DNA of 64,000 nucleotides. It comes from Eleginops maclovinus. Taxonomy: Eukaryota; Chordata; Actinopteri; Perciformes; Eleginopidae. Each line of letters begins with the position of its first letter. The stretch's first letter is position 1. Position numbers and translations under genes: made by a program. Positions 56,401 to 60,550 of this stretch are shown here, piece by piece. The stretch lies in NCBI RefSeq assembly GCF_036324505.1, contig NC_086370.1, positions 2,743,953 to 2,807,952 on the forward strand, given 5' to 3'. A model generated the notes under the pieces. It ran no database searches and had not been told where the DNA came from. It worked only from the letters and a program-made list of their open reading frames with translations.

Positions 56401-57573
56401 CACACTTTTTCAAAAGCTATTTTATTTCTTTTCTCTATTTTATTTTAAATGCAGCCCGAGTGGAACATTAAAGAGATCTACAGTATTATACTGTATATCT
56501 GTGTAGTTCAAGTGACAATAAATATTGTTGTTTTTGAATTGTACTGTTTGTTTGATGAGGCAGTCAGTTGTTGATTACATGCAGACGTTGATACAGCTAC
56601 TAGGTCACAGTTAATGTATATCACACTCATTCATAACGCCAGTTAGACATTTTGATGTTCCGGACCTTTGCTTGAGGACATTTTCTCTAACTGGACCTCG
56701 TTGAATTTTAGTTGAATACCTCTGACCAAAAGTTAATCAGCTAACGTGTCATCAGCTAACGTTACATTAGCTAACGTCACATTGGTTAATGTGACATCAG
56801 CTAACGTGACATCAGCTAACGTGACATCAGCTAACGTTACATTAGCTAACATTACATTGGTTAATGTTACATTAGCTAACGTCACATTAGCTAACGTGTC
56901 ATCAGCTAACGTCACATTAGCTAACGTGTCATCAGCTAACGTCACATTAGCTAACGTCACATTAGCTAACGTCACATTAGCTAACGTGTCATCAGCTAAC
57001 GTTACATTAGCTAACGTCACATTAGCTAACGTGTCATCAGCTAACGTTACATTAACATTACATTGGTTAGAGAGCAACTGTAAAACGTCCTACCTAATAT
57101 GTCACCATTTAACAACTGCAGTTAAGGTATTCATGTCAATTTTTTAAAATATAATTAATATATCTATTTTTAAAAATATATATTTAGAACTTTTTAAAGT
57201 CTAAAGGTCGCTCACAGAATGGATGAATGGCATCTTCATGTAGGTCACATCCTGCTCATGGCTAATATCACTTCCCCTGTCCATTTTATCCCATTTACTT
57301 TATTTAATTGTTTACCAATGAATATTAGTCAATGTATAGTATATCTAACATATTATTTATGTGTATAGAAAAATGTGTTTCTCTGATGATGAAGTGAGAC
57401 CTCGAGTTCCTCATTATTTGACCCTCTTCCTCTGCTTTACTGTGTTCCAGCAAATGCACACAGATGTGGCCACAGGTCAGCTCCACAGGGATCTGCTGGA
57501 CGGGGTTGCTGCTCTGGAGCAAGTCCTCACAGAGCTGCAGGAGCTGAGCGCCACGCTGCGGGGACAATCATAG
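2150..57573 (+). CDS. ttc27: ttc27, tetratricopeptide repeat protein 27 (whole gene, 20 coding exons)
   Basis: The 20 exons join to an 845-residue protein that matches vertebrate TTC27 end to end, from the N-terminal LRGF segment through [58 protein letters not shown] and [15 protein letters not shown]. Mammalian TTC27 is about 843 aa, also from 20 exons (from memory). TPR-like helical pairs lie at about residues 525-558, 559-592 and 593-625; the N-terminal half is helical without obvious TPRs. No signal peptide or membrane segment is seen. TTC27 is the counterpart of yeast Emw1, an essential TPR protein. The human protein has been linked to Hsp90/R2TP-type assembly of U5 snRNP proteins; that role is literature knowledge and not visible here. 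All introns are GT-AG with consistent phases and no exon is disrupted. The ATG at 2150 fits the homologue's N-terminus; the in-frame sequence upstream opens only with a TTG. Confidence 0.96.
2891..3448 (+). repeat. AAGTA-rich dispersed repeat, longer copy
   Basis: Begins AGTGATGGAAAGTAACTAAG and ends TACTTTTTAACCACCGGTC, a very abundant non-autonomous family in fish genomes. It lies in intron 1. No clean target-site duplication was found. Confidence 0.5.
5205..5974. mobile_element. hAT-type MITE, 770 bp, perfect 8-bp TSD
   Basis: Begins TAGGGTTGCAAA and ends in its near-inverse TTTGCAACCCTA. Subterminal parts are rich in inverted GGGAATTT/ATTCCCATGG words. It is flanked by identical ATGACAAT at 5197-5204 and 5975-5982. 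The 8-bp duplication points to the hAT superfamily. There is no coding capacity. Confidence 0.8.
7640..9590. repeat. tandem duplication in intron 1, copy A
   Basis: Shares ordered blocks with copy B: CCCCCCTTCCTGTTC (near 7762 and 9663), AATGAGCCAAG (7810 and 9698), ATTATGTATGTATTG (near 8399 and 10134) and TACTTTGTTA (9014 and 10609). The offset shrinks from about 1900 to 1600 bp, so copy B has lost sequence. Edges are approximate. Confidence 0.7.
8648..9456 (+). mobile_element. non-autonomous hAT element in copy A (right end missing)
   Basis: Left end TAGGGCTGCACGATTATGGC and the CGATTATT-rich subterminal region are a common fish hAT family. An internal segment repeats the CGTTTTAAAACGAAAAC word. 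Sequence stops matching after the AAAATCGTG near 9456, before the expected right terminal repeat. Confidence 0.6.
9600..11010. repeat. tandem duplication in intron 1, copy B (degraded)
   Basis: Shorter, indel-rich version of copy A in the same orientation. It includes a decayed version of the hAT element found in copy A. It also holds the right terminal repeat (TTAATTGGCAGTCCTAA), which I do not see intact in copy A. Confidence 0.65.
10324..11009 (+). mobile_element. decayed hAT element in copy B
   Basis: Degraded counterpart of the element at 8648. Left end TAGGCTGACGTTGTGGCC; right end CGATTAATTGGCAGTCCTAA. Similar AAATCT words flank both ends, a possible eroded target-site duplication. 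Confidence 0.5.
11474..11657 (+). CDS. ttc27: ttc27 exon 2
   Basis: Codes residues 31-91 (starts E-A-G-P-L-L-Q, includes [12 protein letters not shown]). Acceptor ttcttccag; donor CAG|gtagaa. The single base carried from exon 1 completes the GAG codon; the exon ends in phase 2. Confidence 0.93.
11887..13487 (-). mobile_element. Tc1-like element A, 1601 bp, TA target site
   Basis: Terminal inverted repeats of about 200 bp start CAGTGGGGCAAAAAAGT and end ACTTTTTTGCCCCACTG, with TA on both sides (11885-11886, 13488-13489). The transposase lies on the minus strand, antisense to ttc27. Both ends look complete, so the element could in principle be mobilised by a transposase supplied elsewhere. Confidence 0.9.
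12102..13123 (-). pseudogene. Tc1-like transposase A, near-complete but broken
   Basis: The minus strand opens [13 protein letters not shown], then has a stop (TAA at 13084-13082, codon 14), the paired-like DNA-binding region ([28 protein letters not shown]), a one-base frameshift near 12856-12861, and an intact catalytic half from 12710 to 12102. Catalytic residues are visible as [21 protein letters not shown] and [11 protein letters not shown], with 34 residues between the second Asp and the Glu (DD34E). Full-length Tc1 transposases are about 340 aa, and this reading covers that length. Only two lesions were found, suggesting a fairly young loss of function. No functional protein is expected. 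Confidence 0.9.
13787..15298 (-). mobile_element. Tc1-like element B, 1512 bp, TA target site
   Basis: Ends CAGTGGAGGAAATAAATAC and a diverged inverse finishing CCTTCACTG, flanked by TA (13785-13786, 15299-15300). Subterminal ATCTCCTGCCGATTT and AAATCGGCAGGGGATC are inverse matches. The transposase is on the minus strand. Confidence 0.85.
14005..14972 (-). pseudogene. Tc1-like transposase B, heavily degraded
   Basis: The minus strand shows fragments in different frames: GKTRDKV near 14970 (start codon lost), [16 protein letters not shown], then [14 protein letters not shown] and [13 protein letters not shown], and a final [16 protein letters not shown] before a stop at 14007-14005. The first catalytic Asp of the usual WSDET is replaced by Glu. 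Several frameshifts and stops interrupt the catalytic domain. It is older or more decayed than its neighbour at 12102-13123. Confidence 0.85.
15353..15476 (+). CDS. ttc27: ttc27 exon 3
   Basis: Codes residues 92-133, including the diagnostic [12 protein letters not shown]. Acceptor ctgctgcag, followed at once by a second gcag (AG at 15355-15356) whose use would shift the frame. The first AG keeps the frame. Donor GAG|gtaaga, phase 0. Confidence 0.94.
15487..15915. repeat. LINE 3'-end-like dispersed repeat
   Basis: TTCAAATGCTTTATTATCAT followed by GCACAGTAGCAACAGTG, and later GTACCGCCTGCCAGAAGGCA, resemble reverse-complement tails of fish LINEs that I recognise only by word pattern. No ORF. 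Confidence 0.4.
16606..18079 (-). mobile_element. Tc1-like element C, 1474 bp, nested in the hAT element
   Basis: Left end CAGTGCCTTCCAGAATTATT; right end AATGATTCTGAAGGGCACTG. TA flanks at 16604-16605 and 18080-18081. The transposase is on the minus strand. Because it sits inside the hAT element, it inserted later. Confidence 0.9.
16828..17717 (-). pseudogene. Tc1-like transposase C, internally deleted
   Basis: The minus strand starts [13 protein letters not shown] at 17717, then shifts frame in a poly-A run (about 17678-17686). An uninterrupted 264-codon frame follows (17622-16828). Catalytic motifs are intact: [31 protein letters not shown] (DD34E). The frame jumps from [12 protein letters not shown] to [11 protein letters not shown], so about 60 residues that normally join the DNA-binding and catalytic domains are missing in frame. 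Not expected to be active. Confidence 0.88.
19104..19430 (-). repeat. LINE 3'-tail-like repeat
   Basis: Reads GACTTTATTAATCCCAAACG then GGGGACATTTTTGTGTTGCA, the reverse complement of a common fish LINE tail. A short TA run lies at about 19280-19291. No coding sequence. Confidence 0.45.
19615..19755 (+). CDS. ttc27: ttc27 exon 4
   Basis: Codes residues 134-180, including [11 protein letters not shown] and LLLLARVIL. There are two in-frame acceptor AGs 6 bp apart (19613-19614 and 19619-19620). The upstream one gives the same spacing as the mammalian protein; the downstream one would drop Pro-Gln. Donor CAG|gtaaga. Confidence 0.93.
19824..20788 (-). mobile_element. non-autonomous hAT element, about 965 bp
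   Basis: The right end in reverse reads CAGGGCTGCCCTCGACCAAA, and both ends carry the palindromic TTAGTCGACTAATC word. Flanks GTCAACTG (19816-19823) and GTCAGCTG (20789-20796) are an 8-bp duplication with one mismatch. The left terminus is eroded. Confidence 0.75.
21543..21581. repeat. (TG)n microsatellite, interrupted
   Basis: About 39 nt of TG repeats with CTG interruptions, in intron 4. Confidence 0.9.
22332..22434 (+). CDS. ttc27: ttc27 exon 5
   Basis: Codes residues 181-214 plus one base, starting [15 protein letters not shown], which matches the TTC27 LPWWTLR block. Acceptor tatttttag; donor GAG|gtctgt. A poly-G run begins about 55 bp into intron 5. Confidence 0.93.
22489..22510 (+). 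other. poly-G run near the exon 5 donor
   Basis: About 22 nt, all G except one T, starting 55 bp into intron 5. G-runs close to donors can act as intronic splicing enhancers; an effect here is only inferred. Confidence 0.6.
23755..23860 (+). repeat. tRNA-derived SINE fragment
   Basis: GGGGTCAAATCTGGCTTGGG resembles a pol III B-box, followed by CATGTCATCCCCTCTGTCC and ACAATAAAGGCATGG, the standard body and tail of a common teleost SINE. The 5' part with the A-box is not clear. Confidence 0.65.
26635..26793 (+). CDS. ttc27: ttc27 exon 6
   Basis: Codes residues 215-267 plus one base, including [24 protein letters not shown] in part, the conserved tyrosine-rich helix of TTC27. Acceptor cctcacag; donor CGG|gtacgt, phase 1. 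Confidence 0.94.
26912..27042 (+). CDS. ttc27: ttc27 exon 7
   Basis: Codes residues 268-311: [19 protein letters not shown] followed by an acidic and proline-rich linker. It follows an intron of only 118 bp whose acceptor (gggatcaag) has a poor pyrimidine tract. The frame and the homologous GALGKRT junction support the site. Donor AAG|gtatga. Confidence 0.92.
27043..28040 (+). other. ttc27: ttc27 intron 7 (1.0 kb)
   Basis: AT-rich, with no recognisable element except a short GGATGCACCGATAC word (about 27450) common at the ends of fish repeats. Confidence 0.7.
28041..28153 (+). CDS. ttc27: ttc27 exon 8
   Basis: Codes residues 312-348 plus two bases: an acidic segment ([19 protein letters not shown]), then [15 protein letters not shown]. 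Acceptor gtgctacag; donor CTG|gtaagt, phase 2. Confidence 0.92.
28415..30041 (+). mobile_element. Tc1-like element D, 1627 bp, TA target site
   Basis: Ends CAGTGGGGAGAACAAATAT and CTTGTTCTCGCCACTG, flanked by TA (28413-28414, 30042-30043). It is the only full-size Tc1-like element here with its transposase in the same orientation as ttc27. Confidence 0.88.
28779..29825 (+). pseudogene. Tc1-like transposase D, broken
   Basis: Starts [18 protein letters not shown] at 28779. A TAG stop occurs at codon 34 (28878-28880). The same frame then runs through [34 protein letters not shown] and [11 protein letters not shown] to a frameshift near 29270-29285. The catalytic remainder ([32 protein letters not shown]) is in other frames, with further small lesions near 29500 and 29690, and ends GFCTKY before TAG at 29823-29825. 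Full length is covered, so it was a complete transposase of about 340 aa. It is related to element A but distinct at the termini. Confidence 0.88.
32961..33027 (+). CDS. ttc27: ttc27 exon 9
   Basis: Short exon coding residues 349-371: [23 protein letters not shown]. The FQKNNPVH motif is nearly invariant in TTC27. Acceptor tcttgcag; donor TCT|gtgagt. Confidence 0.94.
33577..34132. mobile_element. non-autonomous TIR element, about 556 bp
   Basis: Begins CCTCTTTCCCACCAAACCAG and ends CTGGTTTGGTGGGAAAGGGG, inverted repeats of about 20 bp. No convincing target-site duplication, so the superfamily is not assigned. No ORF of note. Confidence 0.6.
36100..36867. mobile_element. non-autonomous hAT element, 768 bp
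   Basis: Left end TAGGGTCACCAGCTGTCC; right end CACGTGGTCACCCTA. Flanks TGTAATGC (36092-36099) and TGTAGTGC (36868-36875) form an 8-bp duplication with one mismatch. Confidence 0.7.
36880..37131 (-). mobile_element. partial hAT element (one end)
   Basis: In reverse it starts CAGGGGACTCAAAGTCATTT followed by AGTTCAGGGGCCAC, the terminus of an abundant fish hAT family. The other end was not found. Confidence 0.5.
38166..38374 (-). mobile_element. Tc1/mariner-type MITE, copy 1 (inverted)
   Basis: Ends CAGCTCAGGAAAAAAAAG and CTTTCCAGAGCTG with TA flanks (38164-38165, 38375-38376). The interior reads opposite to the copies at 44070 and 50673. 209 bp, non-coding. Confidence 0.75.
38803..38864. 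repeat. (AC)31 microsatellite
   Basis: 62 nt of uninterrupted AC in intron 9, just before the LINE relic. Confidence 0.97.
38890..40470 (+). pseudogene. L2/CR1-group LINE 3' half, broken reverse transcriptase
   Basis: The plus strand reads [20 protein letters not shown], motif [15 protein letters not shown], motif [13 protein letters not shown] and the catalytic [11 protein letters not shown] in one frame to about 39735. After a deletion and frameshift, the C-terminal domain continues ([28 protein letters not shown]) to TGA at 40170-40172. Upstream endonuclease is absent, a usual 5' truncation. The tail ends near ACAATAAAGTTCATTCATTC. The clade could be L2 or a near relative; this was judged by motif only. 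Confidence 0.8.
40716..40829 (+). CDS. ttc27: ttc27 exon 10
   Basis: Codes residues 372-409: [19 protein letters not shown], then a basic [16 protein letters not shown]. It matches the LSQPKFWA block of TTC27. Acceptor gtgtgcag after a C-rich tract; donor CAG|gtgagg. Confidence 0.94.
41015..41110 (+). CDS. ttc27: ttc27 exon 11
   Basis: Codes residues 410-441: [28 protein letters not shown]. It follows a 185-bp intron. Acceptor cctcttccag; donor CAG|gtagca. Confidence 0.94.
42965..43200. repeat. dispersed repeat fragment (unclassified)
   Basis: CAATTTGGTACAGACATTCA followed by CATCCCCCTCAGGGTGAGTT is a word pair I associate with a common fish repeat. Boundaries are approximate and there are no terminal repeats. 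Confidence 0.35.
43400..43912 (+). mobile_element. internally deleted Tc1-like element E, 513 bp
   Basis: Ends CACTGCCCGGCCCAAAAAA and TTTTTTTTGGCCAGGCAGTG, flanked by TA (43398-43399, 43913-43914). A different family from elements A-D. Only the 3' part of the transposase remains. Confidence 0.85.
43577..43890 (+). pseudogene. Tc1-like transposase remnant, C-terminal
   Basis: Reads [12 protein letters not shown] (second catalytic Asp region), then after a frameshift [19 protein letters not shown] and a C-terminus [17 protein letters not shown] to the stop at 43888-43890. The DNA-binding half and first catalytic Asp are gone. Confidence 0.85.
44070..44264 (+). mobile_element. Tc1/mariner-type MITE, copy 2
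   Basis: AGCTCCGGAAAAAATGAAGA at the left, and GGTCTCTTC...CCAGTCTG at the right, with TA flanks. The interior shares ATCTCTACATGTATGGC and TTCCAACACCGAGAAATG with the copy at 50673. Confidence 0.75.
44314..44436 (+). CDS. ttc27: ttc27 exon 12
   Basis: Codes residues 442-482: [35 protein letters not shown], the start of the helical-repeat half. The donor AAG|gtacac runs straight into an (AC)26 microsatellite. Confidence 0.95.
44437..45952 (+). other. ttc27: ttc27 intron 12 (1.5 kb)
   Basis: Begins with (AC)26 at the donor. The rest shows no recognised element. Confidence 0.85.
44439..44490 (+). repeat. (AC)26 microsatellite at the exon 12 donor
   Basis: 52 nt of AC starting two bases after the exon 12/intron 12 boundary, so the donor itself is read gtacac. 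CA repeats near donors are known binding sites for hnRNP L; an effect here is inferred. Confidence 0.95.
45953..46180 (+). CDS. ttc27: ttc27 exon 13
   Basis: Longest exon, residues 483-558: [19 protein letters not shown] and the TPR-like unit ending [10 protein letters not shown]. It is 228 nt and phase 0 at both ends, so skipping would remove 76 residues in frame. Acceptor cttgctcag; donor CAG|gtacag. Confidence 0.96.
46384..47010. mobile_element. non-autonomous DNA element with TTAAAGGTC ends, complete copy
   Basis: Starts TTAAAGGTCTCCTATTATG and ends GCATAATAGTTGACCTTTA, inverted ends of a widespread fish family. A partial copy lies at 61848-62213. No target-site duplication was established. 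Confidence 0.65.
47662..47687 (+). repeat. (TG)13 microsatellite at the exon 14 acceptor
   Basis: 26 nt of TG followed directly by cag and exon 14. It replaces the usual pyrimidine tract; the nearest one (ctttacccctttt) is at 47641-47653. UG repeats at acceptors bind TDP-43 and can lower exon use in other genes; relevance here is inferred. Confidence 0.95.
47691..47789 (+). CDS. ttc27: ttc27 exon 14
   Basis: Codes one TPR-like unit, residues 559-591: [26 protein letters not shown]. The acceptor cag lies directly after (TG)13, with pyrimidine-rich sequence only 35-50 nt upstream. Donor GAT|gtaagt. Confidence 0.95.
47909..47961 (+). CDS. ttc27: ttc27 exon 15
   Basis: 53-nt exon coding [17 protein letters not shown] plus two bases (residues 592-608), helix A of a TPR-like unit. 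Flanked by a 119-bp intron 14 and intron 15 with its hAT insertion. Donor AA|gtgagt. Confidence 0.93.
48061..49658 (+). mobile_element. hAT element, 1598 bp, perfect 8-bp TSD, partial transposase
   Basis: Ends CAGTGGTGGGCCGT and ACGGCCCGCCACTG. Identical GTTTTCAA lies at 48053-48060 and 49659-49666. Both ends are therefore intact, while the gene inside is cut to its N-terminal part. It is an internally deleted derivative of an autonomous element. Confidence 0.9.
48605..49410 (+). pseudogene. hAT transposase N-terminal part (TTF zinc finger + start of DUF4371)
   Basis: Opens [19 protein letters not shown] at 48605. A TTF-type zinc finger follows: [10 protein letters not shown] with later H residues in [12 protein letters not shown]. 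Coding stops at 49046-49048, but after a one-base slip near 49031 the protein continues as [33 protein letters not shown] and [20 protein letters not shown], the DUF4371 region that holds the first catalytic Asp of hAT transposases (VDETSD). It ends at ERFVR and a stop at 49408-49410. The rest of the catalytic core and the C-terminal dimerisation domain are missing; full-length relatives are 600-900 aa. Similar to ZMYM1/THAP0-like domesticated or transposon proteins, but no sign of domestication is seen. Confidence 0.82.
50315..50480 (+). CDS. ttc27: ttc27 exon 16
   Basis: Codes residues 609-664: [36 protein letters not shown]. It completes the TPR-like unit begun in exon 15. Acceptor tcattgtag; donor GAG|gtaaag. 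Confidence 0.95.
50673..50894 (+). mobile_element. Tc1/mariner-type MITE, copy 3
   Basis: Ends CAGCTCCGGAAAAAATTAAG and TTAATTTTTTTCTGGGGCTG with TA flanks (50671-50672, 50895-50896). 222 bp and the best-preserved termini of the three copies. Confidence 0.8.
52955..53045 (+). repeat. tRNA-derived SINE-like fragment
   Basis: GGGACTTGGCTTGGGAACCA followed by GCTGCTGATTCACGTCC resembles the B-box half of a fish SINE. The A-box and tail are not clear. Confidence 0.45.
53253..53291 (-). pseudogene. LINE reverse transcriptase scrap (motif B)
   Basis: The minus strand reads [13 protein letters not shown], the RT motif B of non-LTR elements, within about 80 bp of plausible sequence. The neighbouring domains cannot be followed, so this is a small relic. 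Confidence 0.55.
53869..54066 (+). CDS. ttc27: ttc27 exon 17
   Basis: Codes residues 665-730: [42 protein letters not shown]. It matches the TTC27 C-terminal region. Acceptor tttggcag; donor AAG|gttggt, a non-consensus +3/+4. Confidence 0.93.
54323..54434 (+). CDS. ttc27: ttc27 exon 18
   Basis: Codes residues 731-767 plus one base: [32 protein letters not shown]. Acceptor gtttctcag; donor AAG|gtgaga, phase 1. Confidence 0.93.
54435..55236 (+). other. ttc27: ttc27 intron 18 (0.8 kb)
   Basis: No recognisable element. Confidence 0.7.
55237..55349 (+). CDS. ttc27: ttc27 exon 19
   Basis: Codes residues 768-805: [35 protein letters not shown]. Acceptor tttcgcag; donor AAG|gtacag. Confidence 0.92.
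55575..55740. repeat. minisatellite, 29-bp unit, about 6 copies
   Basis: Unit contains CCAACGTAACATTAGCTAAG then GTAAATTAC. Copies differ mainly by AACGTAAC versus AACGTTAC, and the last copy is partial. Confidence 0.92.
55962..56150. repeat. purine-rich minisatellite, unit about 50-60 bp
   Basis: Three to four copies beginning AGTGAGGGGAGAGAC and AGTTAGCGGGAGAGAGAG, differing by GA-run length. Long polypurine on the plus strand. Confidence 0.85.
56739..57068. repeat. minisatellite, 15-bp unit, 21 copies
   Basis: Units AGCTAACGTCACATT, AGCTAACGTGTCATC, AGCTAACGTTACATT and GGTTAATGTNACATN in mixed order, 21 by direct count, then a partial unit. The period is a multiple of three with no stop on either strand, which creates long spurious frames. 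Confidence 0.95.
57451..57573 (+). CDS. ttc27: ttc27 exon 20 (stop codon)
   Basis: Codes the last 40 residues (806-845): [34 protein letters not shown], then TAG at 57571-57573. The TDVATG and TELQ blocks match the TTC27 C-terminus. Acceptor ctgtgttccag. Confidence 0.94.
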   Translation, partial: QMHTDVATGQLHRDLLDGVAALEQVLTELQELSATLRGQS

Positions 57574-57800
57574 TGACGCTGCGGGGCCATTACAGTGACT
57601 GTGTGGCCCTGAAGGCTCCACAGTAGTAAAGACTGCTCAGAGAGCGACAGAACCTGCAGTCGTCAGCCCAGTGCAGTGTCAAGAGTCCTGAGAATAACAA
57701 GAGATACAATTACAGATGGAAAGCCTGGCTTAATCCTTTTTCTGTTTCTTTTTTACTCTATATCCACATTAAAATGTAAGCCATGACTGTAAGACATCAA
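57574..57800 (+). terminator. ttc27: ttc27 3' UTR with candidate poly(A) signal
   Basis: After the stop codon the first plausible signal is ATTAAA at 57768-57773, with a T-rich stretch at about 57829-57850 downstream. A canonical AATAAA occurs later, at 58047-58052. The true cleavage site is not visible from sequence. Confidence 0.45.
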
Positions 57801-58406
57801 ATAGTAAAATGTTATACATTTTGAAAGTTGGCCTTTTATTGTTCTTTTAATCCCTTCTCAAACCTCTCCCTTTTCAATGATGCTGTGTGTAGATTTGACC
57901 TCTTATCGCTATGACGACATGTGTCAGTGCATAGACTGTATGTACAGGTCAGTGCCTTCCAAAATGCACATGACAGTTGACAAGATCAACCAGAAACTGT
58001 TTTCTGATCTGCTATGTTGAGGCCAAAGGCTACATGGTTAGGAGATAATAAAAGGAAATGGGAAACTTCAGCATTGTCCCTGTAGAATGGGTCCCTGTCC
58101 TTGACCCTTGCTAAGAAGTATTTCCCCCAAAAAAAGGAACAGGAACAAATATAAGAAACTTTAGAAAGAGCAACAGAGGAGAGATCCATGGTTGGAGGCA
58201 TGCAAAACATGTTGTATGTACAATGACTAAACATAACATTATACACTGTCCACATAACAGCAATTATAGATGGAATGAATCAGATTGAGAATACTTGTCC
58301 GTTACATTTAATGAAAATGTGACTTTGGTACTGGCAAATAAGATTCAACAACACTCACCACACAGTAAAATAAACAATACATGCACACAAACGAGGGTGT
58401 ACAAAG
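57801..58406. other. 3' flank without recognised genes
   Basis: Between the candidate poly(A) signal and the repeat at 58407 only a later AATAAA (58047) was noted. Confidence 0.6.
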
Positions 58407-59020
58407 AGGTGGGAAGTATATTTACTCAAGTTCTGTACTTAAGTAAAATGTTGAGGTATTTTTATTTTACTTGAGTATTTCCATTTTTTGCTACTTTGTA
58501 CTCCTACTCCGCTACAATTCAGAGGTGAATGGTGTACTATTACTACATTTATTCAACACCTTTAGTTACTTTACAGGTTTGGATTAATGATGTCAAATAT
58601 ATTCACCCCTTAAATCAGACTTTAGTTCACCTGGAGTAAATCCAGCAGCTACCCTGCAGTATACAGAGCCATTCAAACTAGCTGCACCTTTACCAGCTCT
58701 GAGAACACTTTAATGATCAATCATTATAAAACATATCAGAGATATTATTCTGAAATGGACCAATCAAACAATGAGCACTTTTACTGTCGCTACTTTAAGT
58801 ACATTTAGATGAGAGTACTTTCTACTTTCACTGGAGGAACATTTTGAATGCAGGACTTTTACTGTGACAGAGTATTCCTACACTCTGGTACTTCTACTTT
58901 TACTCAAGAACAACATCTGAGTACTTCTACTTTTACTCAAGAACAACATCTGAGTACTTCTACTTTTACTCAAGAACAACATCTGAGTACTTCTTACATC
59001 TCTGTACTTCTCTTACTGGT
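58407..59020 (+). repeat. AAGTA-rich dispersed repeat, third copy, with internal 33-bp x3
   Basis: Begins AGGTGGGAAGTATATTTACT and contains TGTACTCCTACTCCGCTACA. Same family as 2891-3448. The 3' part has three exact 33-bp units (58889-58921, 58922-58954, 58955-58987). Confidence 0.65.
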
Positions 59021-59256
59021 TTAATGATATTTTGGTGCATGATTCTTTATAGCGTATACATTCCCACTACCTCAATTTGAATTACAAGTGTGAACAAGAG
59101 GGTCTAAACACCGCTTTGGTCGTAATCCCACAACTTCCTCGGCCAATGAAGATGCTTTTTTGGACAGTACCATTTTAGTGTTTAGTACTCGAGCACCAAC
59201 TCCACTTCGTGTGCACCCTGATTCTGTGAGAGATCATTTCCTCAGAGATAGTGAAT

Positions 59257-59257
<1 letters not shown>

Positions 59258-59322
<65 letters not shown>
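59258..59322. repeat. (CA)n microsatellite, about 65 nt
   Basis: Uninterrupted CA in the 3' flank. Confidence 0.97.
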
Positions 59323-59324
<2 letters not shown>

Positions 59325-60510
59325 ATACACAGGGTCAGAGTTCAGCTCGGCCTGCTGGGAGGGTCTTCCCTCCAATTTGTTTTCTCACCCAGCAGGAAAT
59401 GACTTTGACATTGCTCAGGGGTTTTTATCTCGCTTGTTATTTTTTACTACAATGGAGCTTGTGTTTTTTTTTCCTGGGCCCTTTTATCGCGCCTCACAGA
59501 GCCTGTGCTTTGAAGGGAAAGCCGATGGTAGCACACTGATAAGGATGAATGGGACTCCTTTGAGATAAGGACACATTAATGCTGTTTCTCAAGCCACTGT
59601 TCAGGGATGATATGGCTGATATCAACCCAGGGATCGGAATGCTACAACAACGTTCATCATACAGGTGGTGCATGCAGAACAGATATCATGGCAGTGTTTA
59701 CTGTGTCCTCATTGCCTCAGAAATGAGCACAGCATACTATAGGAGGAAACACTCCGGTCAGGGGGCATTGAATGACCATTTCCAGCCTCATATGGAATAA
59801 AAATGGCAGGAAATAATGACCCATTTGAGTCACTGTTTCATTCATTCATCAGCTCATTATATCAGACCAAGGATCAGTCAGAGGTGGTGACTAATGTTCT
59901 GTACCGCACTGTAAATTCCCCAAATGCTATTATTAGACGGACCATATAAGAGAGATTTGTGTCTGCTCTGTCTCCGCCCAGGAGACACTAACACAGGTCT
60001 GCTTGTTCAGCCTCACACTCACTTTCCCAGAATTCCTGGTATTCTTCAGTGAGCTGCCAGTGCTGATGTCACCACTCACACAACTCCCATTACGTCACTG
60101 TTTAGTTAGGAGAGGGAGGCCGTTTCAGTTTGGACCAATTCTGTTATTACAGTGCTATAATGTATTTTGTTTATTGAAGCTTTTTTTATTCCACTTACAG
60201 TAGAATGTTAAGTCTGCGTCATGTCTGTGGTAATACTTATTTCTTTGTTCAACAGCTTTTGAGATTTATTGATTATCATCAATAAAGTAGCATCATCGTC
60301 TTAATCATAGGTCCCAACAGGATTTAGGTGAACCCTGGTCCCTCTCGTGTCAACCTGAATATGCCTTCAGCTTTTAAAGAGCACTTATCTTGGGAAACTC
60401 ACTCCTTCAGTGCTTGTGTTTGGATATGGAATGTGTACCAGCCCATAATCTTTGGGACCCGGTCAGTTTTTGTGGGCTGCCTGGAGGAGGGAACTTGTGA
60501 TACACTGATC
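59323..60510. other. 3' flank without recognised genes
   Basis: No coding exon of a neighbouring gene and no transposon end recognised. Near 60518-60563 a TACTCGAGACCGGTCTTGAG word resembles the start of another fish repeat, cut by the LINE. Confidence 0.55.
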
Positions 60511-60550
60511 TAGTGTTATAGTACTCGAGACCGGTCTTGAGACCACTTTT

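Larger units (their letters stand above)
55350..57450 (+). other. ttc27: ttc27 intron 19 (2.1 kb) with three minisatellites
   Basis: Carries tandem repeats at 55575-55740, 55962-56150 and 56739-57068. An AT-rich stretch precedes exon 20. No transposon end was recognised. Confidence 0.85.

Noticed and set aside
55575..57068. CRISPR-like spaced repeats
   Set aside because: The arrays are directly adjacent tandem units without unique spacers and lie in a vertebrate intron; they are minisatellites.
59251..59568. His-Thr repeat proteins
   Set aside because: Translations of the CA microsatellite in several frames.
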